Origin: Bacillus stratosphericus
Lineage (GTDB): Bacteria; Bacillota; Bacilli; Bacillales; Bacillaceae
Length of the DNA stretch: 64,000 bases
NCBI RefSeq assembly: GCF_020524495.1
Contig: NZ_JAIVLB010000002.1
Span: 1-64,000, forward strand
Reading direction: 5' to 3'
In this document: positions 58,029 through 64,000 of the stretch, piece by piece
Layout of the letters: each line of letters begins with the position of its first letter
Numbering within the stretch: the first letter of the stretch is position 1
Program-made: the position numbers and the translations under genes
Notes under the pieces: generated by a model
What the model saw: only the letters and a program-made list of their open reading frames with translations
Told to the model about the DNA's origin: nothing
Database searches by the model: none

Positions 58029-58486
58029 TACAGGTCGATGTCATCTAGTTTTCGTTCTTTGTGGCAATGCTCCTGTTCATCTTTCTTAAACATGTGCTTA
58101 AGACGGTCAATTGCTTGAGGAGCAGAATCCAATATTTTATCAAGCAAATGTGTGTGTTCATCCAAATGAAGCATTCGAACTCCGTTTGTTCCCACAATTA
58201 AAAAGGCAATTGGTGTAATGGATACCCCGCCACCACTTCCGCCACCAAATGGGAGTCTCGGTTCTTTTCGTTCTTGTTCATCAGAACGGTTTTCTTTCTT
58301 TTGGTTACCGGTAAATTCACTGCCGCCGGCTGCAAATCCAAAACCGACCTTTGATACAGTGAGAATGACGCTGCCGTCAGGGGTTTCCACTGGATCGCCG
58401 ATAATTGTATTCACATCTATCATTTCTTTTAAGTTTTCCATCGCTGTCTTCATCAGACCTTGGATTGGATGATCTGCCATTTTCAT
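58028..58486 (-). CDS. ytfJ: Spore protein YtfJ (GerW family)
   Basis: 152 aa. Starts with an amphipathic segment (PIQGLMKTAMENLKEMIDVN), then the GerW core TPDGSVILTVSKVGFGFAAGG, a charged Glu/Lys linker, and a Gly-rich segment PFGGGSGGGVSITPIAFLIV. GerW is required for normal germination in some conditions; the biochemical role is unclear. RBS AAGGAGGAAC. Follows ytfI by eight bp. Confidence 0.92.
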   Translation of the reverse strand: MKMADHPIQGLMKTAMENLKEMIDVNTIIGDPVETPDGSVILTVSKVGFGFAAGGSEFTGNQKKENRSDEQERKEPRLPFGGGSGGGVSITPIAFLIVGTNGVRMLHLDEHTHLLDKILDSAPQAIDRLKHMFKKDEQEHCHKERKLDDIDL

Positions 58487-58494
58487 GTTCCTCC

Positions 58495-59184
58495 TTAAAC
58501 AGATGATTCATTCTTCGTTGCTTGAAGAGAGGCATTTTTTCTTGCCTTTCTTCCTTTTAACCAATGGACAAGTAATCGAATGGCTGCAAGCATAGCATGT
58601 CCAATACGAAAATAAGCTATACATGTAAAATGTATCTGTGACACATTGTGCTGAAAGGCAGGAATCACTTCATATACAGGTTTATGCTTAAAAGTAAGGT
58701 GCTCCTGCATAAAGGCAAGCAGTGCTCCTTTGACTGACCACACACCGCCTGCTGCTACACCTGTTAAAGCTGCGTCATGAAAACCGATCCATGTCGACCA
58801 GTGAAAAGATACAATTTTCATATGAATAAAGAATTGGCGCATGATTCGGTTTAGATCGACAATCTCTTTTGCGATCCGCTCAATTTGATGAAGAATTTGC
58901 TTCATATCACCTTTGTCTATTTTTTTATGGATAGATTCTTTTTCATTACTAGGCGTTTTGGAGCTGTCCATATTCTTTTCACGAATATCAATTGTTTGAT
59001 CTTCCTTATTCACTCTCACCATCGGAATCTCTTTTTTGAGCCTGACAATTCCATATAAGGTGATGACCTTCAGTGCAAGATAGTCTTTGTCATTTGCATG
59101 TGAATACTCAAGTGATATAGTCACTTTCATGAAGATCAATAAGATCACAAGGAGACAAATAGCTGCGATCCAAACGTAAAGCAC
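58495..59184 (-). CDS. ytfI: DUF2953 protein YtfI, GTG start
   Basis: 229 aa. One N-terminal membrane segment (about 2-22), then a domain typical of DUF2953 with FHWSTWIGFHDAALTGVAAG and a hydrophobic patch near the end. Function unknown; paired with ytfJ and probably made in the forespore. GTG at 59182-59184 lies behind AGAGGAAGTGAG and starts MLYVWIAAICLL; the longer frame overlaps the promoter region. Confidence 0.8.
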   Translation of the reverse strand: MLYVWIAAICLLVILLIFMKVTISLEYSHANDKDYLALKVITLYGIVRLKKEIPMVRVNKEDQTIDIREKNMDSSKTPSNEKESIHKKIDKGDMKQILHQIERIAKEIVDLNRIMRQFFIHMKIVSFHWSTWIGFHDAALTGVAAGGVWSVKGALLAFMQEHLTFKHKPVYEVIPAFQHNVSQIHFTCIAYFRIGHAMLAAIRLLVHWLKGRKARKNASLQATKNESSV

Positions 59185-59223
59185 TGTTCTCACTTCCTCT
59201 ATAACAAATGATGCTTCCTTTAC

Positions 59224-59253
59224 GATTATGGCTCTCATGCTGGATTTTATACC
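59224..59253 (-). promoter_or_regulatory. Candidate sigma-F/G promoter of ytfI-ytfJ
   Basis: GGTATA (59248-59253) and CATAATC (59224-59230), 17 bp apart on the minus strand; 5/6 and 6/7 matches to the forespore consensus. Confidence 0.5.
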
Positions 59254-59260
59254 CAATCAT

Positions 59261-59293
59261 AAAAAAAGAGTTTGACCGGCCTCGGTCAAACTC
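59261..59293 (-). terminator. Terminator of sppA-yteJ
   Basis: GAGTTTGACC (59268-59277) pairs perfectly with GGTCAAACTC (59284-59293), then TTTTTTT on the minus strand. Confidence 0.93.
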
Positions 59294-59300
59294 CCTTTGA

Positions 59301-59825
59301 TTACATGCTTGATTCTTTTTTTTCATACAAATGTTCATGGACGACCACCGTATCAGCAAAGTAGTCATGAACCCCTTGCTTTTTCGGTGAGAACCCAACA
59401 ACAGCATAGAGAACAAAAAGCGTATTAATATATCGGCCAACGATTTCTCTAAAGAAAATGACATCCCATGTCAGCTGCTTCTCAGGCTGAAGTGAGACAA
59501 CTTTGATCCCAAACACCATCTTGCCGAGTGTTTGATGAAAAATTTTTGTCATGATGGCGAAATAAAGCAGGAAGACAATCGTCGTAGTGACTGAAATTGG
59601 AGAAAACCATCCTCCTCCTTTTGACCAGCCAAACAGACTAAAGATGGGAGAAACCGTCAAATGGTTAACACCCCAGACGACGAGCCAATCAAGGATAAAC
59701 GCCCAAAATCTAATCCAAAAACCTGCAAAGGCCTGTGCTTCAATTGAAACGCGCTTCCCAAGGGCCGGCTGCGATTCTTCCTCTTGGCTGCGGCTTTCGC
59801 TTACTTCATCGAATGTAGAATCCAT
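59301..59825 (-). CDS. yteJ: RDD-family membrane protein YteJ
   Basis: 174 aa. An acidic N-terminal tail (1-30), then the RDD domain with AGFWIRFWAFILDWLVVWGV and TLGKMVFGIKVVS, three to four membrane segments. In B. subtilis YteJ acts with SppA and lowers its activity. RBS AAAGGAGGG. 14 bp after sppA and under the same sigma-W promoter. Confidence 0.88.
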   Translation of the reverse strand: MDSTFDEVSESRSQEEESQPALGKRVSIEAQAFAGFWIRFWAFILDWLVVWGVNHLTVSPIFSLFGWSKGGGWFSPISVTTTIVFLLYFAIMTKIFHQTLGKMVFGIKVVSLQPEKQLTWDVIFFREIVGRYINTLFVLYAVVGFSPKKQGVHDYFADTVVVHEHLYEKKESSM

Positions 59826-59839
59826 CTATGATCCCTCCT

Positions 59840-60841
59840 TTATTTTGAATAGAGATACATCGGTTTAGACCCGTTTGATCCAGCCAGTGTTTCTTTTAAA
59901 TTCAGAAAATCAATTTCGCTTTTAAAGAGCTTGCTTGCGCTCATATTCAAGAGAGAGTTCCAGCCAAAGCTTTGAGAATAGCTGACAACCTTTGCCCCTT
60001 TTAATCCTTTTTCATTTTTCTTCATCGCTTTTATTGCATCTTCATAGTATCCAAGCTCATCCACTAATCCGTTGGACTTCGCCTGCGTTCCATCATATAC
60101 TCGGCCATCGGCAATTTTCTTGACGTCCTGTTTAGACATGCCGCGTCCTTCAGAGATGACTTTGACAAACCCTTCATAGGAGTTGTCTACCATGCTTTGC
60201 ATGATGTCGCGCTCAGCCTTTGTCATATCACGATCTGGAGACATGATGTCTTTATATTTTCCACTCTTAATGGTTTCATATTTAATGCCTAAATTATCCG
60301 CTAGCTTTGAATAATTCAAACTTTGCATGATCACGCCTAGAGAACCTGTTAATGTTTCAGGGGAAGCAAAGATTTTCTTTGCTGGAGTCGACACATAGTA
60401 GCCGCCAGAAGCGGCCATTGATCCCATTGATACGTAAATTGGCTTCTTCGCTTTTTTCACTTCCTCTAATTTTTTATGTATTTCAGCACTTTCGTAAACA
60501 CCACCGCCAGGAGAGTTGACGCGAAGCAATACACCTTTTACAGAAGCATCATCTTTTGCTTTATCTAATTCTTTTAAGAACGCACGATGATCATACGCTT
60601 CTCCGCCTAAGAGGCTTGATGCACCGCCGTTATCTTGAATGGTTCCATTAATCTCAAGAACAGCAATTTTACTCGCTCCGCTGCCATCCTCTAGTACCTT
60701 CTCTTCGATTTCATCCCCGAATTGATAGCTCATTTTATTGTCATTGAAGTTTTCAAACAAGGCCATCGTAACACTAATCACAATTGAAAATCCGAAAACA
60801 CCAAGTGCAATGATTAAGGCTACCCATCTTTTCGCATTCAT
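59840..60841 (-). CDS. sppA: Signal peptide peptidase SppA
   Basis: 333 aa, S49 serine peptidase anchored by an N-terminal membrane segment (about 7-28). The catalytic Ser145 ([10 protein letters not shown]) and Lys197 ([12 protein letters not shown]) form the Ser-Lys dyad, equivalent to Ser147/Lys199 in B. subtilis. It degrades leftover signal peptides and protects from lantibiotics. RBS AAGGAGGAG. Sigma-W promoter upstream. Confidence 0.95.
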   Translation of the reverse strand: MNAKRWVALIIALGVFGFSIVISVTMALFENFNDNKMSYQFGDEIEEKVLEDGSGASKIAVLEINGTIQDNGGASSLLGGEAYDHRAFLKELDKAKDDASVKGVLLRVNSPGGGVYESAEIHKKLEEVKKAKKPIYVSMGSMAASGGYYVSTPAKKIFASPETLTGSLGVIMQSLNYSKLADNLGIKYETIKSGKYKDIMSPDRDMTKAERDIMQSMVDNSYEGFVKVISEGRGMSKQDVKKIADGRVYDGTQAKSNGLVDELGYYEDAIKAMKKNEKGLKGAKVVSYSQSFGWNSLLNMSASKLFKSEIDFLNLKETLAGSNGSKPMYLYSK

Positions 60842-60875
60842 CTCTTTCTCCTCCTTTTTTATCTCACTTCATTCA

Positions 60876-60901
60876 TACGAATACATACATGAAATGTTTC
60901 A
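60876..60901 (-). promoter_or_regulatory. Sigma-W promoter of sppA-yteJ
   Basis: TGAAAC (60896-60901), 16-bp spacer, CGTA (60876-60879) on the minus strand: exact sigma-W match. Confidence 0.88.
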
Positions 60902-61271
60902 TAGGAATTTTGTTTTTTTTACATTTCATTTCAACATATGATAGCATCGATCTTAAAAGACGAACAACTTTACCTCTTCGATCTCAGAATCCCATGACGA
61001 GAAATTGTCTTTTTTCCTCTCCCCACGTCTAACAGCACAGGTGTTCAACGCAACGAAACAAACACCTTTTAACTTCTCTTCAATAAAAAAACAGCGTTTA
61101 AATTATGCTCAAAGTCAGCGATTTCGAATCACTTCTAACTTTCTATCTCTATGTGCGTCTTTCTAAATTTTTTACTTTTCATATAAAAAAAGTGTAAAAT
61201 GTGAGCAAGGGTTTACATGTAAGCCCTTTACTATTGGAAATCTATTTTTGACAACAAAGGGGAGAACGTCA
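60902..61271. other. Long gap between sppA and nadK2
   Basis: No convincing gene. On the plus strand AGGTGTT pairs with AACACCT (about 61037-61073), followed by TTTTAA, a terminator-like element without an assigned gene. Near the right end TAAAAT (about 61195) with TTTACT upstream is a likely nadK2 promoter. In its leader AAGGGTTTACATGTAAGCCCTT forms a dyad around TTACATGTAA. Confidence 0.4.
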
Positions 61272-62075
61272 ATGACAGACAAACGTCGCAATGTATTTTT
61301 CTTTTACAAAAAAGATCATGAATTGGATGGACACATTTCTTCTCTGGAGAAGCTCGCTTCCGATCAAGGCTTTCAAGTCGTAAATCGTGCAGAGGATGCC
61401 CATATTATTGCTTCAATTGGCGGGGATGGCACATTTCTTCAAGCAGTTCGCAAAACAAAGTTCCGTGATGACTGCTTGTACGTAGGGGTATCAAAAACAG
61501 AGAATTCGCATCTATACTGCGATTTTTCATTAGAGCATTTTGATAAAATGATTGATGCCATGAACTCCGAACAGATTGAAGTGAGAAAATATCCGATCAT
61601 TGATGTAAGCATCGACAGTACCAATCAATTCCATTGCTTAAACGAACTGTCCATCCGCTCTAGCATCATTAAAACATTTGTCATCGATGTGTATATAGAT
61701 GATTTTCACTTTGAAACCTTTAGAGGCGACGGGATAATTATTTCCACTCCGACCGGCTCAACGGCCTACAATAAATCCGTTAACGGCGCCGTGGTTGATC
61801 CGATGCTCCCTTGTATGCAAGTGACAGAGCTTGCATCATTAAATAACAACTCGTACCGTACACTTGGTGCTCCTTTCATTTTAAGCAGTGACCGCAAGTT
61901 GTCGCTGAAGGTCGTGCAGGACGGAAACGATCATCCAATTATCGGGCTTGATAACGAAGCACTCGGCACAAAACACGTAAACCAAATTGACATTGGTCTT
62001 TCAGGCAAAGTGATTAAAACGGTTAAATTAAAAGACAACTCCTACTGGGAAAAAGTCAAACGCAGATTCCTTTAA
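61272..62075 (+). CDS. nadK2: NAD kinase 2
   Basis: 267 aa, the second NAD kinase of Bacillus (YtdI/PpnKB). The catalytic GGDGTFLQAV (about 50-59), NELSIRSS, and TPTGSTAYNKSVNGA motifs are present. Makes NADP from NAD. ATG at 61272 (MTDKRRNVFFFY) follows AAAGGGGAG; the eight upstream codons are rejected. Divergent from sppA across 430 bp. Confidence 0.93.
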   Translation: MTDKRRNVFFFYKKDHELDGHISSLEKLASDQGFQVVNRAEDAHIIASIGGDGTFLQAVRKTKFRDDCLYVGVSKTENSHLYCDFSLEHFDKMIDAMNSEQIEVRKYPIIDVSIDSTNQFHCLNELSIRSSIIKTFVIDVYIDDFHFETFRGDGIIISTPTGSTAYNKSVNGAVVDPMLPCMQVTELASLNNNSYRTLGAPFILSSDRKLSLKVVQDGNDHPIIGLDNEALGTKHVNQIDIGLSGKVIKTVKLKDNSYWEKVKRRFL

Positions 62076-62078
62076 TCA

Positions 62079-62106
62079 AAAAGCTCCTATACGGGGCTTT
62101 TTTTCA
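62079..62106 (+). terminator. Terminator of nadK2
   Basis: AAAGCTCC (62081-62088) pairs with GGGGCTTT (62094-62101), then TTTTT. Confidence 0.9.
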
Positions 62107-62188
62107 TGTCTTCTCATTCACAATCATGCTGTCTTTGAAAAGATATGGTATGATGTCACAAGTATGAGTGTACGAAAAGGAGAACGCG

Positions 62189-63628
62189 ATGCCATTACAA
62201 CATTTTGATCAATATCCATTAAGCGATGAATTGAAACAAGCGTTAAAAGCGCTTCACTTCCATACACCTACACCCGTTCAGCACGAGACATTATCAGTTG
62301 CTTTTTCAAAGCAAGATCTGATCGTCAAGTCTCAGACAGGCAGCGGCAAAACAGCCGCCTATGGTTTGCCAATTTGTGAAATGGTGGATTGGGCCCAAAA
62401 TAAACCTCAAGCCCTCATCCTCGTTCCAACACGAGAATTAGCAATTCAAGTCAAGCAGGACCTCACTAGCCTTGGACGATTTAAACGAATCAAAGCCGTA
62501 GCCATTTATGGAAAAGCCTCTTTTCAAACACAAAAAGTAGAGCTTGCGCAAAAAAACCATATTGTGTGCGGAACACCAGGGCGAATATTGGACCACCTTG
62601 AAAAAGGCACTCTTTCTTTAGAAAACCTCACATTTTTTGTGTTAGATGAAGCAGATGAAATGCTGAACATGGGGTTTATTGAGCAAGTCTCTGCCATTAT
62701 TCAGCATCTGCCGCCTAAACGCATGTCAATACTCTTTTCAGCAACAATGTCTACTGAAATGAAGGAACTGAGTGAGCAATTTTTACAGTCGCCAAGAGTG
62801 ATTGAGATGCGTGAGGAAATCCCTGTACAAAAAATTACCCACACTGTGATTGAAACAGAGGAAGAAGCCAAATTCTCACTTCTCCAACGAACGATCGTTA
62901 TCGAAAATCCAGATAGCTGTATTATTTTCTGCAATACGCAGGAACGAGTGAATGAACTAACCATGAAGCTGGACGATTGGGATGTTCCTTGCGACAAAAT
63001 TCATGGGGGTATGAGGCAGGAAGATCGCTTTGACGTCATGGATGAATTCAAAAACGGCGAGTTCCGCTATCTGATCGCAACAGATATTGCAGCTCGGGGA
63101 ATTGATGTAATCGATATGACACATGTGATTCATTATGACCTGCCCTATGAAAAAGAACGTTATATTCATCGTACTGGAAGAACGGGTAGAGCGGGTAAAA
63201 GCGGGAAAACGATTGCCTTTATGACCAAGCACACGCAGCCGTTTATTGATGAATTAAAGCAGCAGGCCGGTATTGATTTTGAAACTCATCCTTATCCTAC
63301 TAAGGAAGAAGCGGAGCAACATGTAGCAAGCTTCGAAGAGAAGATTGAAACACCTATTCAGAAGGAAAATAAGCAGGCAGGTGTAGAGAAGGATATTATG
63401 AAGCTCTATTTTAACGGTGGGAAGAAAAAAAAACTGCGCGCTGTTGATTTCGTTGGGACCATCGCCAAAATAGAAGACGTTGCATTTGATGACATTGGAA
63501 TTATTACGATTCATGAAACGAAAACGTATGTCGATATTTTAAATGGCAAAGGCCCTCTTGTGATAAAAGCCATGCGTCACACAACGATTAAAGGCAAGCA
63601 GCTAAAAGTGCACAAAGCACGCTCATAA
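62189..63628 (+). CDS. dbpA: DEAD-box RNA helicase DbpA (YxiN type)
   Basis: 479 aa, the exact size of B. subtilis YxiN. Q motif HTPTPVQ, motif I SQTGSGKT, motif [10 protein letters not shown], motif III FSATMS, motif [12 protein letters not shown]. The C-terminal 80 residues (starting near [17 protein letters not shown]) form the RNA-binding domain that docks on 23S rRNA hairpin 92 for 50S assembly. ATG at 62189 follows AAAAGGAG. Its position next to des differs from B. subtilis 168. Confidence 0.93.
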   Translation: MPLQHFDQYPLSDELKQALKALHFHTPTPVQHETLSVAFSKQDLIVKSQTGSGKTAAYGLPICEMVDWAQNKPQALILVPTRELAIQVKQDLTSLGRFKRIKAVAIYGKASFQTQKVELAQKNHIVCGTPGRILDHLEKGTLSLENLTFFVLDEADEMLNMGFIEQVSAIIQHLPPKRMSILFSATMSTEMKELSEQFLQSPRVIEMREEIPVQKITHTVIETEEEAKFSLLQRTIVIENPDSCIIFCNTQERVNELTMKLDDWDVPCDKIHGGMRQEDRFDVMDEFKNGEFRYLIATDIAARGIDVIDMTHVIHYDLPYEKERYIHRTGRTGRAGKSGKTIAFMTKHTQPFIDELKQQAGIDFETHPYPTKEEAEQHVASFEEKIETPIQKENKQAGVEKDIMKLYFNGGKKKKLRAVDFVGTIAKIEDVAFDDIGIITIHETKTYVDILNGKGPLVIKAMRHTTIKGKQLKVHKARS

Positions 63629-63659
63629 AAAGTGAAGGCAAAGCGCCTTCACTTTTTTA
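63629..63659 (+). terminator. Terminator of dbpA
   Basis: AGTGAAGGC (63631-63639) pairs perfectly with GCCTTCACT (63645-63653), then TTTTT. Confidence 0.92.
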
Positions 63660-63710
63660 TTGATGATGATACAAGGTCACAAACCGTGGTACCATCAGCC
63701 TTTATGATGC

Positions 63711-63781
63711 TCAATATGACATTTGTCATATTGAATATATGATGGGTGCTACTATGAGCATGATCTCTTTCCTTCTATACT
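63711..63781 (+). promoter_or_regulatory. des promoter with DesR dyad
   Basis: TCAATATGACA (63711-63721) and TGTCATATTGA (63724-63734) form a perfect inverted repeat with a 2-bp centre. TATACT (63776-63781) is the -10; the -35 is poor, as expected for an activator-dependent promoter. The dyad centre lies about 65 bp before the predicted start, as for B. subtilis des, which is switched on by DesR in the cold. Confidence 0.75.
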
Positions 63782-63817
63782 GTGAAGTAGAAAGAAACGG
63801 AAAGGACTTGAACTTTC

Positions 63818-64000
63818 ATGACGATTTCAACAAACAAGCAGCAGCAAGCAACTTTAAGGAAACAAGTAGGTCAATTTTCTGGTGCTGATTCAAAAAAAAG
63901 TATCATGCAGCTTTTCAATACATTTATTCCATTTTTAGGACTTTGGTTTCTAGCCTATTATAGCCTGAACATCTCCTACCTTCTCACCCTCTTGTTTGCG
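63818..64000 (+). CDS. des: Delta5 acyl-lipid desaturase, N-terminal 61 codons
   Basis: Partial at the window end. The sequence has a short basic N-terminus, then LFNTFIPFLGLWFLAYYSL and the start of membrane segments, as in B. subtilis Des. Des introduces cis double bonds into membrane phospholipid chains after cold shock. The His-box motifs lie beyond the window. AAAGGA precedes the ATG at a rather long 11 nt. Confidence 0.85.
   Translation, partial: MTISTNKQQQATLRKQVGQFSGADSKKSIMQLFNTFIPFLGLWFLAYYSLNISYLLTLLFA

Overview
The window comes from a low-GC, spore-forming Firmicute of the genus Bacillus. Proteins and gene order follow the Bacillus subtilis stretch that runs from pheST through thrS, dnaBI, polA, phoPR, citZ-icd-mdh, pyk-pfkA-accAD, dnaE, argGH, ackA and sppA. 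Some interstitial B. subtilis blocks are absent: rnhC next to pheT, glycolate oxidase and arabinose genes near cstA, and lytST with the pyruvate transporter near thrS. This pattern suggests the B. pumilus/safensis/altitudinis group. That species call is inference; the genus call rests on many recognisable orthologues, including sspI, ytfJ, ytrHI, ytaF, ytvI and ytxC.

Layout. 1-133: one end of an IS3-family element next to pheT. 0.15-5 kb: T-box-controlled pheST, the rRNA methylase ysgA and the spore gene sspI. 5-9 kb: cstA, ysdC, sigma-W-controlled ysdB and a broken ysdA. 9-12.5 kb: infC-rpmI-rplT with an L20-type leader, a tiny membrane ORF, ysaA and a decayed PAS/chemoreceptor gene. 12.5-19.8 kb: T-box thrS, ytxC, ytxB, then the replication-initiation cluster nrdR-dnaB-dnaI headed by a frameshifted gene. 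19.9-24 kb: speD with a long structured leader, gapB with CcpN sites, coaE, ytaF, mutM. 24-29.5 kb: polA and phoPR, with a PhoP-box array in the phoR-polA gap. 29.5-42 kb: central metabolism (mdh, icd, citZ, pyk, pfkA, accA, accD, malic enzyme) plus ytwI, ytvI and fxsA. 42-50 kb: dnaE, sporulation genes ytrHI, nrnA, ytpI, ytoI, ytkL. 50-58 kb: ytkK, argGH, moaB, ackA, ytxK, tpx. 58-64 kb: ytfJ/ytfI, sigma-W sppA-yteJ, nadK2, the helicase dbpA, and the 5' end of the cold-inducible desaturase gene des with its DesR dyad.

Functionally this is chromosomal core. Lower glycolysis (pfkA, pyk), the TCA entry (citZ, icd, mdh), gluconeogenesis (gapB, ytsJ), acetate overflow (ackA) and fatty-acid initiation (accDA) lie within about 36 kb. 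Carbon-source control is visible as cre sites (citZ, ackA) and CcpN sites (gapB). Envelope-stress (sigma W), sporulation (sigma E, F/G), phosphate (PhoP), amino-acid (T-box, ARG) and cold (DesR) circuits can also be read from promoter sequences. There is no prophage, CRISPR array or defence island.

The most interesting signals are regulatory. First, a PhoP-box array followed by a minimal transcription unit ending in the phoPR terminator looks like a phosphate-starvation small RNA. Second, speD (AdoMet decarboxylase) has a 138-nt leader with nested stems, competing pairings and an anti-Shine-Dalgarno tract, which could be an undescribed RNA switch. Third, the IS3 end carries a hairpin that both resembles a terminator and hides the transposase ribosome-binding site from pheT read-through. 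Several genes start with TTG (ysgA, coaE, accD, ytoI, tpx, ytxK), and infC starts with ATT.
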